A DNA stretch of 64,000 nt from Acinetobacter suaedae. Its GTDB lineage: Bacteria > Pseudomonadota > Gammaproteobacteria > Pseudomonadales > Moraxellaceae. The first letter of the stretch is position 1. The number at the start of each line of letters is the position of its first letter. The DNA lies in assembly GCF_008630915.1 (NCBI RefSeq), contig NZ_CP043909.1, positions 558,001-622,000 on the forward strand, given 5' to 3'. Below the pieces are notes generated by a model. It worked only from the letters and a program-made list of their open reading frames with translations. It made no database searches and was not told where the DNA came from. Made by a program: the position numbers and the translations under genes. Shown here piece after piece: positions 44,161-53,770 of the stretch.

Positions 44161-46245
44161 ATGTCATTTTCAAAAAATATTTTAACCTTATCTATACTTG
44201 CTGCTGTATCTGTATCGGCACTTGCAGCAGAAAATCAAAAAGTCCAAACGTTAGAGACGATCAGAATTAAAGCACATCCACTTGAGCAAACTTCACAAGA
44301 TTTTGCGGTTGCAGATACAGTGGTTGACCAAAAAACTTTGACTGAAGGTGCTGTTACGATTGGGGATGCACTTGCTAGCGAAGTTGGGATTCACTCAAAT
44401 CAGTTTGGTGCGGGTTCTAGCCGTCCTGTGATCCGTGGACAAGATGGTGCGCGTGTTAAAGTACTTCAAAACTCTTCAGAAAATATTGATGTCTCTACCT
44501 TGTCACCTGACCACGTCGTAACGGTTGATCCTGCGCTTGCAACGCAAGTAGAAGTAATTCGTGGACCATCTACCTTATTATTTGGTGCGGGTACTGTGGG
44601 TGGTTTGGTCAATGTAAATGACAGTAAACTCCCAACAAAAATGCCAGAAAAAGGCTATGAAGGTAATGTAGGGCTACGTTACAACACAGGCAGTGACGAA
44701 AAATTAGCAAGTGCTGGCGTAACTGTAGGATTGGGAGATCAATTTGCATTACGTGTTGAAGGTTTAAAGCGAGAAGCTAATGATTATATTGCACCGAACT
44801 ATTTCCATGAGGGTGAAAAAGAGCGTCGTGTAGATAATACTTTTGCTGAAGGACAAACGGTAAATGTAGGATTATCTTGGATTTATGATCGTGGTTTTAC
44901 AGGAATTTCATATAGTAACCGTCAAGATAAGTATGGTTTACCTGGGCACAGCCATGAGTATGAAAGTTGTGATGCACATTTAGTTGGTCGACCACATTTA
45001 CATTGTGGAGACCATGGTCATGACCACGGACATGATGATCATGATGACGACCATGGACATGATGACCACGATCATGAGCATGCACATGGTGGGCCATGGA
45101 TTGATCTAAAATCTGAACGTTATGATTTCCGTACAGAATTAGATGATCCGTTCGCAGGCTTTAAAAAGATGCGTGCTCAAGCAAGCTACACTGATTATCG
45201 TCATGATGAAATCGAAGAGGATACCATTACGACTCGATTCAAAAATAAGGGTTATGATGGACGTTTTGAGCTGGTTCATAATCCACTTGGGGCATGGGAA
45301 GGGGTAATTGGAACCCAATATAGCCAACAGAAGTTGACTTTAACTGGTGAAGAAGCTTTCTTGGCACCGAATACCACGAAGAAATGGAGTGTATTTGCTT
45401 TAGAACATGCGCAATTCAATGATGTCCATGTTGAACTGGCTGCACGTGCGGATCAACAAAAAATTGATATTGAAGATTCTAGTAAGAAAGATTTCGATGG
45501 CACTGCATTCTCTGTGTCAGGGGCTGCGAATTGGGAGTTTGCTCCGAATTATAAACTTTCATTTGTGACATCACATCAACAGCGTTTACCGCTTGCACAA
45601 GAGTTATATGCAAATGGTAAGCATTTTGCGACCAATACCTATGAATTGGGCAATGATCAGTTGAAGAAAGAGACGTCAAATAATGTAGAACTAGGTTTCC
45701 ATTATGACGACAATACATTTGATTACCATGTTCACGTTTATCATAACTGGTTCGACGATTATATCTTTGCACAGACATTAGATCGTTATGAAGACTTCCG
45801 TTTGGTTGAATACACTCAAGATAAAGCTCGTTTCTATGGTGCTGAAGCTGAGGCTGGCTATCAAGTATCGCCAATCTATAAAGTGAGCGTATTTGGTGAT
45901 TACGTTCGTGGCAAGATCGACAATGAGAACGCGCCTCGTGTACCAGCCGGTCGTTTAGGTACTAAAGTCAAGGCTAACTTTGGCGACGGATTTAGTGGTT
46001 CTGCAGAGTATTATCATGTATTCCAACAGGATAAGATTGCTGCATATGAAACCGATACGCAAAGCTACAATATGGTTAATCTCGGTGTAGCTTACTCTGG
46101 TCAATACAGTAAAGCGGCTGACTATCGCGTATTTTTGAATGCGAACAACGTGTTAGATGAAAAGGTTTATCAACATGCGTCTTTCTTATCAACAGTTCCT
46201 CAAGTTGGGCGTAACTTTACAGTCGGTGTAAATTTTAACTTCTAA
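44161..46245 (+). CDS. znuD: TonB-dependent zinc receptor (ZnuD-like)
   Basis: Outer-membrane receptor of 694 residues with a signal peptide ending at ALA-AE. It has a plug domain (VIRGQDGARVKVLQN, VEVIRGPSTLLFGAG) and a beta-barrel ending in the aromatic NFNF. A His/Asp-rich loop at about residues 280-311 could capture zinc. It matches ZnuD, which imports zinc through the outer membrane using TonB energy. The perfect Zur-type palindrome just upstream supports zinc as substrate. It is a single-gene transcript ended by a stem-loop after the stop. Confidence 0.92.
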   Translation: MSFSKNILTLSILAAVSVSALAAENQKVQTLETIRIKAHPLEQTSQDFAVADTVVDQKTLTEGAVTIGDALASEVGIHSNQFGAGSSRPVIRGQDGARVKVLQNSSENIDVSTLSPDHVVTVDPALATQVEVIRGPSTLLFGAGTVGGLVNVNDSKLPTKMPEKGYEGNVGLRYNTGSDEKLASAGVTVGLGDQFALRVEGLKREANDYIAPNYFHEGEKERRVDNTFAEGQTVNVGLSWIYDRGFTGISYSNRQDKYGLPGHSHEYESCDAHLVGRPHLHCGDHGHDHGHDDHDDDHGHDDHDHEHAHGGPWIDLKSERYDFRTELDDPFAGFKKMRAQASYTDYRHDEIEEDTITTRFKNKGYDGRFELVHNPLGAWEGVIGTQYSQQKLTLTGEEAFLAPNTTKKWSVFALEHAQFNDVHVELAARADQQKIDIEDSSKKDFDGTAFSVSGAANWEFAPNYKLSFVTSHQQRLPLAQELYANGKHFATNTYELGNDQLKKETSNNVELGFHYDDNTFDYHVHVYHNWFDDYIFAQTLDRYEDFRLVEYTQDKARFYGAEAEAGYQVSPIYKVSVFGDYVRGKIDNENAPRVPAGRLGTKVKANFGDGFSGSAEYYHVFQQDKIAAYETDTQSYNMVNLGVAYSGQYSKAADYRVFLNANNVLDEKVYQHASFLSTVPQVGRNFTVGVNFNF

Positions 46246-46281
46246 TTTTTCACTTAAATCTTATTGAAAAATCAAAGTATA

Positions 46282-46320
46282 AGCTCTAGCCTTAATCCAT
46301 TAGGCTAGGGCTTTTTCTTT
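46282..46320 (+). terminator. Intrinsic terminator after the zinc receptor gene
   Basis: A stem of about 11 pairs (AGCTCTAGCCT against AGGCTAGGGCT, with one G-T pair) is followed by TTTTTCTTTTT. It starts 37 bases after the stop. Confidence 0.8.
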
Positions 46321-46324
46321 TTAT

Positions 46325-47788
46325 ATGCGTATCTTCCAACGAATCCATCAAAAATTAAACTGGTCAGGTCGGCGTTACATGGCAGTCATATTAAGTATTT
46401 TGGTGATTGGGTATCTTGCTTCTGCAATTTACCACACAGTAAAACCACTTCCGAAAGGATTGGATTTTACTGGACAAATTCGCCATGCCAATGTGAAATT
46501 TTTAGCGGATCAAACCTATCTAGATACGCAGGGACAGCAACAGGTTGATCAACACATTTTTGATGAAATGTTGCAACTGATTAACGAGGCTAAAACCACC
46601 ATTGTGCTGGATATGTTTCTTTTTAATCAGGAAGTCGGAAAGTCAAAAGTCCAGCAGCGCCCATTAATGCAACAATTAACAGATGCCTTGGTTGCCAAAC
46701 GTCAAGAAAACCCACAAATGCAAGTGGTGCTGATCACGGATCCAATTAACTCTGTTTATGGTGGAATTGCTCCAGAGCATTATGCTCAATTACGCCAAGC
46801 GGGTATCCAAGTCATTGAAACAGACTTGAAACCCTTGCGCACCTCAAATCCATTATGGTCTGGATTTTGGTATATCTGTTGTCAGGACTTAGGGAATAAC
46901 CCAAATCGAGGATGGTTAAACAATCCATTCGGTGAGCAAAAAATAACTTTGAGTAGTTATTTGTCTTTGTTTAACTTTAAAGCTAACCATCGTAAAACAT
47001 TAGTGGTGGATACAGATTCAGGTTGGAAAAGTTTAGTCACTTCGGCAAATCCACATGATGGCAGTTCTCGACATAGTAATGTTGCATTGGTCGTGGAAGG
47101 CGCAACAGCAATAGATATGCTGCAAACAGAGCAAACGGTTGCACAGATGTCACAAGGAGGAAGCCCGATCGTGATTATGGGCGGTCTAACCGAAGATAAA
47201 AGTCTCCCTCAAGTTCAAGTACTGACTGAAAAAGCAATTTACACTGCTGTTCTGAAAATGATTGAAGGCACTAAGAAAGATGAATATTTAGATGTTGCAA
47301 TGTTTTATTTGTCTGAAAGAAAAATTATCAATGCGTTGAAACAGGCACAACAACGGGGCGCCAAGATTAGGATTATTCTTGATCCCAATAAAGATGCTTT
47401 CGGACGTCAGAAGAATGGCATGCCTAATCGACAAGTCGCTTCTGAATTGAATGCTGTTGATATTCCGATACGCTGGTGTGATACCCGTGGCGAGCAGTGT
47501 CATAGTAAAATGTTATTAAAATACGATAAACAACATGCTGAATTGATTTTGGGCTCTGCAAACTTAACCGCACGTAATCTAAAAAATTATAATCTCGAAA
47601 CCAATATGCGAGTGTTGGGTTCTGCACAAGCGCCAGTGTTTAAAGATGCTCAGCAATATTTTGATTCATCGTGGGAGAATCAGAATGCACGTCAAATCAC
47701 GGTTGATTATGCAAAGTATGCGGATGAATCGAAAGGAAAATACTGGTTGTATCGCTTTATGGAGTGGTCTGGTTTATCGACTTTTTAA
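46325..47788 (+). CDS. Phospholipase D family protein (cardiolipin synthase-like)
   Basis: Protein of 487 residues with one N-terminal membrane segment (about 18-36) and two HKD motifs. One is H222-R-K224 in NHRKTLVVD, the other H393-S-K395 in CHSKMLLKYD. Each is followed by a Ser/Asn pattern (SANPHDG and GSANLTARN). It probably cleaves or transfers phospholipid head groups at the membrane. Acinetobacter has several such proteins, some linked to virulence; the exact type is not clear. The start lies directly after the terminator of the zinc receptor. Confidence 0.88.
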   Translation: MRIFQRIHQKLNWSGRRYMAVILSILVIGYLASAIYHTVKPLPKGLDFTGQIRHANVKFLADQTYLDTQGQQQVDQHIFDEMLQLINEAKTTIVLDMFLFNQEVGKSKVQQRPLMQQLTDALVAKRQENPQMQVVLITDPINSVYGGIAPEHYAQLRQAGIQVIETDLKPLRTSNPLWSGFWYICCQDLGNNPNRGWLNNPFGEQKITLSSYLSLFNFKANHRKTLVVDTDSGWKSLVTSANPHDGSSRHSNVALVVEGATAIDMLQTEQTVAQMSQGGSPIVIMGGLTEDKSLPQVQVLTEKAIYTAVLKMIEGTKKDEYLDVAMFYLSERKIINALKQAQQRGAKIRIILDPNKDAFGRQKNGMPNRQVASELNAVDIPIRWCDTRGEQCHSKMLLKYDKQHAELILGSANLTARNLKNYNLETNMRVLGSAQAPVFKDAQQYFDSSWENQNARQITVDYAKYADESKGKYWLYRFMEWSGLSTF

Positions 47789-47828
47789 TGCCTGTACCCC
47801 CCCTTTTTGATAAAGAGGGGATATTTCT

Positions 47829-48266
47829 TTAGGCACTCGGCGGAATCAACTGATCTAAATCTTTATCTGCAAGTTGCTCTAATTCACTTAGGTCTGTTTG
47901 AATTTTCCACTGACTTTCATCATCAACTGGATTGGGTAAACGCGCTTCTAACCAATCACAAATCACGTCTGGATTAAATTCAGGATGATTACATTGAATC
48001 ACCCAAGCCAAAAAATCTTTTGGCTCGCCATTCATATACGGTGGGGGAGAGACTGGGAAAAATTGGGTAGGTAAACGCTCGTTGGTCGATAAATAGTTCA
48101 ATACATGTCCGAGTTCCTGAACGGTTTGCCATGCGAGTGGATGTTCTACATCGATATTAAATTTAAACCACCACGTATGTTGACCATCTGAGCCATGCGC
48201 AACAATACGGGATTCTTGAACGCTAGGAACTTTACAAAAAAATTGATAGAGGCGATCAAAGTTCAT
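47829..48266 (-). CDS. Conserved hypothetical protein
   Basis: Soluble acidic protein of 145 residues with no signal peptide or known motif. The N-terminal half has a mixed alpha/beta pattern; the C-terminal half has Trp- and Pro-containing stretches (SPPPYMNG, DFLAWVIQC). I start at ATG 48266, since the upstream TTG extension is not supported. It converges with the phospholipase D gene. Function unknown. Confidence 0.75.
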   Translation of the reverse strand: MNFDRLYQFFCKVPSVQESRIVAHGSDGQHTWWFKFNIDVEHPLAWQTVQELGHVLNYLSTNERLPTQFFPVSPPPYMNGEPKDFLAWVIQCNHPEFNPDVICDWLEARLPNPVDDESQWKIQTDLSELEQLADKDLDQLIPPSA

Positions 48267-48443
48267 TTCCGACACAGCTATTGACTCAAAACTCAAAAAT
48301 AGATTTTAGCACATTCTAAAAGTCAGCTAAAAAGTGTCTCCTTATTTCATCCTAAATCAAATTGAAATGGCAAACAATGTAACAGTCTCTGTAGATTTTT
48401 TGTTCTAAAATATTGTAATGATAGTCCTTATGAGGATAGGGCA

Positions 48444-48935
48444 ATGCTGCAATCAAAATATTATCGACATGGTATGATCAGTTTGCTGAGCTGCTTTTCA
48501 GCGATGACTTATGCTGATAATGCATGGGGTGGTTATAGTGGTGTAGAACGTCGGTCTTATCATCAAACTACACCTTCTTATCAGCAACCTGCACAAGATC
48601 CTTTTGCATTCTCTAATCAGCGTTATACACCAACAGCTCCTCCCAAAGGGTATTATTATCAACCTTATCAAAACAGTCATCCATATCCTCATTATCAACA
48701 GCCTCGTGTTCGAATAGAGTATTATCCTGATGCAAAAACAGAATATCGCTATCGCCGTGATTCGTTTGTTGTAGGAAATGCATTACCCGTTGAATTTAGA
48801 AATGAACGCTATGTGGTAAGGGATTGGGGATATTATTCATTACGAGAACCACCACGAGGCCGTCATTGGGTTGTGGTCGATGGTCGTTACTTTCTTGTGA
48901 CGGATGATAATTACACGATTGAGATTATTCGTTGA
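48444..48935 (+). CDS. RcnB-like exported protein (first)
   Basis: Protein of 163 residues with a signal peptide (about 1-25, before DNAWGG). A long low-complexity part is rich in Tyr, Pro and Gln. The C-terminal RcnB-like repeat ends FRNERYVVRDWGYYSLREPPRG and HWVVVDGRYFLV. RcnB of E. coli is a periplasmic protein involved in nickel and cobalt balance. Family members are often small, basic and envelope-located. Together with the next gene it forms a tandem pair. AGGATAGGGCA precedes the start. Confidence 0.8.
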   Translation: MLQSKYYRHGMISLLSCFSAMTYADNAWGGYSGVERRSYHQTTPSYQQPAQDPFAFSNQRYTPTAPPKGYYYQPYQNSHPYPHYQQPRVRIEYYPDAKTEYRYRRDSFVVGNALPVEFRNERYVVRDWGYYSLREPPRGRHWVVVDGRYFLVTDDNYTIEIIR

Positions 48936-49089
48936 TGAATTTTGCAATGCTAAATGTTGATATCTTCAGGAAGTCTCCATAATTTCTTGGATATGATTAC
49001 AAAGTTTTGCAATGTACTTTGTTTTGTTCATGGTTTCTCCCAGAGTTTCTTTTAATCTGAGTTCAGGTCAAAGAACAGAGGATCAAAGA

Positions 49090-49464
49090 ATGAAAAAGAC
49101 ATTAGTAGTACTTATTTCAACGATCATGCTTGGGATGTCTGCATGTGCAGTTGCAGAGCCGTCAAGCCGTTGGAAACATGATCACAAAGATCGTTATGAT
49201 CATCGTTACGACCGTTATGACCATCGTCATGATCAACGTAAGCCACCACATTGGTCAAATGCGGATCGTGGGAATCATTATGGGCAACGTATTACATTTA
49301 AACGTGGTGAGCGTGTACCTTCTCAGTTCCGCAATAGCCGTTATGTGATCTCTAATTATCGTCAACATCGTTTGTATCAACCACCACGTGGTTATCAATG
49401 GATGAAGATACAAGGTCGTTATATCTTAGTTGATTCTAAATACCGCGTGTATCGTGTCGCATAA
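49090..49464 (+). CDS. RcnB-like exported protein (second)
   Basis: Protein of 124 residues with signal peptide MKKTLVVLISTIMLGMSACA. It is followed by a His/Asp/Arg/Tyr-rich stretch (DHKDRYDHRYDRYDHRHD) that could bind metal. The C-terminal RcnB-like domain has FRNSRYVISNYRQHRL and WMKIQGRYILV. I start at ATG 49090 with GAGG before it; an upstream extension to 49012 has no signal peptide pattern. LGMSAC could also act as a lipobox. It is a diverged paralogue of the previous gene. Confidence 0.82.
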   Translation: MKKTLVVLISTIMLGMSACAVAEPSSRWKHDHKDRYDHRYDRYDHRHDQRKPPHWSNADRGNHYGQRITFKRGERVPSQFRNSRYVISNYRQHRLYQPPRGYQWMKIQGRYILVDSKYRVYRVA

Positions 49465-49480
49465 ACTAGAGACAAAATTC

Positions 49481-49505
49481 AAGCAGGCTGTGGCCTGCTT
49501 TTTTT
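49481..49505 (+). terminator. Intrinsic terminator after the RcnB-like pair
   Basis: A perfect 8-bp stem (AAGCAGGC, loop TGTG, GCCTGCTT) is followed by five more T residues. It begins 17 bases after the stop. It also overlaps the last two bases of the converging PsiE-like gene. Confidence 0.85.
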
Positions 49506-50004
49506 ATGCTAACTCATCATCTTGGGGTTTAGGGGTTCTATTCGCTGCTAAGGATTGTTCTTGGTCTTTACCGCGAAGCACAGATGGATAATGCCATGAT
49601 GCAAAACGAACCACGAGAATTGCAAAAGCTAAAATGAGAATTGAACCAGTAATAATCACAAGATCTATTGATGCTTTATGATGGTGCTGAATGTCGGCAA
49701 TCAATAAGCGAGTCAGAGCGGTAATGGCAATATAAATTAAAAAGCGGACAGGCATATGATTGGTTTTGAAGTAAATGCCAACCATTGCCCCAAGTTCAAG
49801 ATAAATAAATAGTAGAAGAATGTCATCGATGCTTGCATATTGTTTGATGGTGAGCATCTCAATCACAGTATGCACGGCTGACCATGCGATCATGCAGCCA
49901 ATGATGAATAAGGCAATATAATGAAAAGCCTCAACCGCATAATGACCAAAACGATCAGATAAGCGTTGTAAATTTTCCAGTTTTTTATCTTTTTGAGTAG
50001 GCAT
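49504..50004 (-). CDS. PsiE-like membrane protein
   Basis: Protein of 166 residues with four membrane segments, at about 26-48, 58-78, 89-105 and 113-135. The cytosolic C-terminal tail is hydrophilic. The layout and the KTNHMPVRFLIYIAITALTR segment resemble the phosphate-starvation-inducible PsiE family. The function of these proteins is not known. I start at ATG 50004; in-frame ATGs at 50025 and 50046 would add up to 14 residues. It converges with the RcnB-like genes. Confidence 0.82.
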   Translation of the reverse strand: MPTQKDKKLENLQRLSDRFGHYAVEAFHYIALFIIGCMIAWSAVHTVIEMLTIKQYASIDDILLLFIYLELGAMVGIYFKTNHMPVRFLIYIAITALTRLLIADIQHHHKASIDLVIITGSILILAFAILVVRFASWHYPSVLRGKDQEQSLAANRTPKPQDDELA

Positions 50005-50125
50005 TAGAGTCGTGACTCTCAGCATGATGATAAGCCTATCATGCAATTTTTATGCTGTTTTTCAGTTAATAGAGAGAACTGCCTAAATCAAATGAGTTCG
50101 GCAGTTCTGTTATTAGAAGCAATGA

Positions 50126-50836
50126 TTATTTGAGATGTGGATACTGTTGGAATATTTCTTCAAGAGATATATGACCTAAAAAGTTACCAGAACTCTTTGC
50201 TAGGTGTTGTTGTTCAATCGCATGTGTAAATTGAACGGCAGCTTGATTTTGCAGTTCTTGATAAAGACGGTGACAATTAGGAAAATGATGAATATCAATA
50301 ACGTTGTGATATTTTAGCCATCTTGTGATGCCAGCATAGTAGCCATCGACAAAAGATAGTTGTTCTCCCATTAGCCAAGTTTGGTTTGTCAAAGAGGCTT
50401 CTAAAGCGGTAAATGCTTGTTCAACTAATTCTTTTCCATAATCTTGTAGTACCTGTTTTGAGTCCTCTGATAGAGCGTGTTCAATGCGATACCATAATGG
50501 GGCAAATGCATTGAATAAGGTGGTATTCAAAAATGCGAGTTTTTGATTAAACAGATTAAATGCTTCAGTTCCTTGTTGATAATGAAAAGCTGTATTTGAG
50601 CTTTTTGCTGTTATATGGTTCAAGATAGCCATTGTTTCGGTCACAACTTTACCATTATCGTAAATAAGTGCAGGCGTTTCACCTAGTGGATTGATTCGAT
50701 AATATGCTTCAGTATGGCTCTGAGCTGGCATTTCGATTCTACAGAGTTGATAGGGTAATCCTGACCATTCCAATGCTACGATTGAACCAAATGAACAGCC
50801 TGAAGGGATACCATAGAATAAAGTTAAAATTGACAT
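50126..50836 (-). CDS. Glutathione S-transferase family protein
   Basis: Protein of 236 residues. An N-terminal thioredoxin-like domain (about 1-80) has the conserved PALIYDNGKVVTETMAIL, containing the cis-Pro and the E-T/S pair that binds glutathione. It is followed by an all-helical C-terminal domain. It probably conjugates or reduces small toxic molecules with glutathione in the cytoplasm. It is transcribed divergently from a LysR-type regulator 105 bases away, which probably controls it. Confidence 0.88.
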   Translation of the reverse strand: MSILTLFYGIPSGCSFGSIVALEWSGLPYQLCRIEMPAQSHTEAYYRINPLGETPALIYDNGKVVTETMAILNHITAKSSNTAFHYQQGTEAFNLFNQKLAFLNTTLFNAFAPLWYRIEHALSEDSKQVLQDYGKELVEQAFTALEASLTNQTWLMGEQLSFVDGYYAGITRWLKYHNVIDIHHFPNCHRLYQELQNQAAVQFTHAIEQQHLAKSSGNFLGHISLEEIFQQYPHLK

Positions 50837-50941
50837 GATGATTACTCTTTTATGCGATGTAAAATCATCATAAAACGACAGGAAAGTTTCGAATAGTCAG
50901 GTATGATGCAACTTATTGTCTACATATATGGACATTGGTGT

Positions 50942-51838
50942 ATGTTACTCAGACAAAATCTAAATGATGTTTTTCTATTTGTTGTCGCCGTAGAGTATCA
51001 AGGATTTTCTGCTGCAGCCAAGCAACTCAATTTGCCAAAATCAACGATAAGTAAACGTGTTGCTGCACTAGAAAATAAGTTGGGTCTCACCTTGATTCAT
51101 CGTAGTTCCCGAAGCTTTGTATTAAGTGAAGCTGGAAAGCTGTTTTATCAGCATGCTAAAAATGCTGTGGATGAGTTTCGCTATGCTGAGGAAAGCTTAT
51201 TAATGCAGCAGCAGGAACCGAGTGGTGTAGTTCGGTTGAGTGCTTCGGTACCAGTCGCACAGTATATTTTATCGGATTGCTTACCTGAATTGGCAGAACG
51301 TCACCCAAAGTTATTGATACAGCTAGAAATTACTGATCGTTATGTTGATGTGATGAGTGAAAATTTTGACATTGTGATCCGAAGCCATTTTCAACCTTTG
51401 CCCGATTCAGGGTTGATTCAACGTGTGCTTACAAATGAAAAGATCATTGCAGTTGCATCACCTGCTTATTTACAGAAAACCCTAGCAATTAATACGCCAA
51501 ACGATTTGGTTAGTCATGATGGCTTATGGGCTGATATGCAAATGGCACCATGGCATTTCCAACATATGACTGGTGAAAAAGTCATGGTACAGCCGAATAT
51601 TCGCTTTATAGCCAATGAATCTGAGGTGTTAAAAGGGGCTGCAAGGCGGGGAATAGGAATTACTTTGTTACCTGAAACCTTTTGTACTCACGAACTCAAA
51701 AATGGAAGTTTGGTCAATGTCTTACCAGAATGGTCTGCAGGTCGGGTAACAACAAGTTTGTTGATGTTAACTAGGCGTGGTTTATTACCGAGTGTAAATA
51801 TTACAGCAGATTTTTTAGTGGAAAAAATGAAAAAATAA
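50942..51838 (+). CDS. LysR family transcriptional regulator
   Basis: Protein of 298 residues, the normal size for the family. The N-terminal winged helix-turn-helix includes FLFVVAVEYQGFSAAAKQL and STISKRVAALENKLG. The substrate-binding domain follows from about residue 95. I start at ATG 50942; an upstream start at 50903 would add 13 residues not typical for LysR proteins. It is divergent from the glutathione S-transferase gene. The effector is not known. Confidence 0.92.
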   Translation: MLLRQNLNDVFLFVVAVEYQGFSAAAKQLNLPKSTISKRVAALENKLGLTLIHRSSRSFVLSEAGKLFYQHAKNAVDEFRYAEESLLMQQQEPSGVVRLSASVPVAQYILSDCLPELAERHPKLLIQLEITDRYVDVMSENFDIVIRSHFQPLPDSGLIQRVLTNEKIIAVASPAYLQKTLAINTPNDLVSHDGLWADMQMAPWHFQHMTGEKVMVQPNIRFIANESEVLKGAARRGIGITLLPETFCTHELKNGSLVNVLPEWSAGRVTTSLLMLTRRGLLPSVNITADFLVEKMKK

Positions 51839-51858
51839 AATGATTTTATTGGTTTAAA

Positions 51859-51886
51859 AAAAACGCCTGAATCTTCAGGCGTTTTT
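51859..51886. terminator. Bidirectional intrinsic terminator
   Basis: A 13-bp perfect stem (AAAAACGCCTGAA, loop TC, TTCAGGCGTTTTT) lies between the converging LysR regulator and acyl-CoA dehydrogenase genes. T runs follow on both strands. Confidence 0.9.
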
Positions 51887-51898
51887 CTTTTACTTCAA

Positions 51899-53680
51899 TT
51901 AAGCTTGATTTGTGAAATAGTCTTCACTAAAGCTCATGATTAAGTCAGAACCGGCTTCAACTTTCTTAATACGTGATTCTAGTTCAGGTAAAATACGTGT
52001 TACGAAATATTGAGCTAAAGCAAGCTTGCTTTGGTAGAAATCACCAGACTTGTCTTTCGCAGCAGCAGCGATTTTTGCGAACATATAGGCAAAGCTGAGT
52101 AAGCCTACAGCATGTAAATAATCAACCGCAGCTGAGTTCGGGAACTCTACATTTTCAGCAGCTTGTTCAATGATAAACTGAGTGACCGCTTCAATTTCTG
52201 TCGCTGCATCTAAAGTTGCATCTTTGATGAAGTTCAAATCTGCGTCTAATGTATTGGCAAAGTCACGGATTTCAGTGATGTATTCAGTGATAAATGCACC
52301 ACCATTTTTAATCACTTTACGACCAATTAAATCTTGAGATTGGACGCCGTTTGTACCTTCGTAGATTTGAGCAATACGAAGATCACGAATACATTGTTCC
52401 ATGCCCCATTCACGGATATAACCGTGACCACCAAATACCATTTGTGCATCTAAGGTTGCTTGGAATGCAGTATCTGTGAGGTACGCTTTTGCGATTGGTG
52501 TTAACAGCGCAACACGATCATTGGCTTTCTTAACCGCTTCAGCATCAGTTGAGAATTTGGTGATGTCGAGTTGCTGACCTACGTAAACTGCAAATGCACG
52601 AGATGCTTCGTTGTTGGCACGAACATTGAGCAACATACGACGTACATCACCGTGGACTAAGATGCTGTCAGCCGGTTTGTTTGGTGATTGAACGCCAGCT
52701 GCGCTACGGCCTTGTAGACGATCAGTCGCATACTGTGCTGCATTTTGGTAAGCAAATTCAGAAGCGCCAAGACCTTGGATACCCATCGATAAACGTTCGT
52801 AGTTCATCATCACGAACATCGCTGCAAGACCTTCGTTTTCTTTACCAACGAGGTAGCCTTTTGCACCGTCAAAGTTCATGACACAAGTCGCAGAGGCTTT
52901 GATCCCCATTTTGTGTTCGATTGAACCAGGACCTACTGGATTGCGTTCACCTAAAGAACCATCCTCATTTACAAGGTACTTTGGTACGATGAATAAAGAA
53001 ATACCACGTGAACCAGCTGGCGCATCAGGGGTTTTTGCAAGTACCAAGTGAATGATGTTCTCAGCTAGGTCGTTGTCACCGCCAGTAATGAAGATTTTAG
53101 TACCAGTGATGTTATAAGTACCATCTTCGTTACGTTCAGCTTTAGTTTTGATAATCCCTAAATCTGTACCTGCATGTGGCTCAGTTAAGCACATGGTACC
53201 AGACCATTCACCCGAGTAAATTTTAGGTAAATAGGTTTCTTTTTGCTCTTGTGAAGCATAGCTATTTAATGCCATACCAGCACCCACAGAAAGAAGAGGG
53301 TAGAGCATGAATGATGGGTTGGTTGCGAATAACATTTCATCAGAAAGAACGGTGAGCATTTTTGGCATGCCTTGACCGCCCCATTCCTCATCCGCACCTA
53401 AACCGATCCAACCGCCTTCAGCATATTGACGGAATGCTTCTTTAAAACCAGCAGGTGTAAATACATCACCATTTTCCCAACGTGCGCCTTCTTCATCACC
53501 TGTACGGTTAAGTGGATGAGTGACATTTTGGGCAAATTTTGCCATTTCTTCTAAAATTGCTTCTGCGGTTGCAGCATCTACATGAGCAAGTTTCTCATTA
53601 GACTGCCAAAATTGTTCTGCTTTAAATACATCATTTAAGATGAATTTCATGTCTGCTAAAGGAGCATTGTAAATTGGCAT
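51899..53680 (-). CDS. Acyl-CoA dehydrogenase (first of a tandem pair)
   Basis: FAD enzyme of 593 residues with the extended C-terminal domain (PF12806-like) typical of the long dehydrogenases. Signatures are MCLTEPHAGTDLG in the N-terminal domain, FITGGDND, and YEGTNGVQSQDLIGRK, where the Glu of YEGT is the catalytic base. It introduces the first double bond of beta-oxidation of acyl-CoAs. A very similar gene lies 160 bases upstream, with a terminator in between, so they may be expressed separately. Chain-length preference is unknown. Confidence 0.93.
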   Translation of the reverse strand: MPIYNAPLADMKFILNDVFKAEQFWQSNEKLAHVDAATAEAILEEMAKFAQNVTHPLNRTGDEEGARWENGDVFTPAGFKEAFRQYAEGGWIGLGADEEWGGQGMPKMLTVLSDEMLFATNPSFMLYPLLSVGAGMALNSYASQEQKETYLPKIYSGEWSGTMCLTEPHAGTDLGIIKTKAERNEDGTYNITGTKIFITGGDNDLAENIIHLVLAKTPDAPAGSRGISLFIVPKYLVNEDGSLGERNPVGPGSIEHKMGIKASATCVMNFDGAKGYLVGKENEGLAAMFVMMNYERLSMGIQGLGASEFAYQNAAQYATDRLQGRSAAGVQSPNKPADSILVHGDVRRMLLNVRANNEASRAFAVYVGQQLDITKFSTDAEAVKKANDRVALLTPIAKAYLTDTAFQATLDAQMVFGGHGYIREWGMEQCIRDLRIAQIYEGTNGVQSQDLIGRKVIKNGGAFITEYITEIRDFANTLDADLNFIKDATLDAATEIEAVTQFIIEQAAENVEFPNSAAVDYLHAVGLLSFAYMFAKIAAAAKDKSGDFYQSKLALAQYFVTRILPELESRIKKVEAGSDLIMSFSEDYFTNQA

Positions 53681-53770
53681 AATCGTTCCCTTCTACGCAC
53701 AGATTATGTGCAAAGTGATCTAATAAAACGAACAAATAAATGAATAGTGTAAATTTAGCACTGATTAAAC

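Noticed and set aside
44897..45097. His-rich open frame on the - strand opposite the zinc receptor
   Set aside because: It is the mirror image of the His/Asp-rich coding repeat (CAT/GAT give ATG/ATC on the other strand) and has no signal for translation.
45479..45874. Open frame of 131 codons on the - strand inside the zinc receptor gene
   Set aside because: It is antisense to a conserved beta-barrel, with unlikely amino acid composition and no start signal.
47795..47822. Hairpin CCCCC...GGGG between the phospholipase D gene and the converging hypothetical gene
   Set aside because: The stem has mismatches and no clean T run on either strand; too weak to call a terminator.
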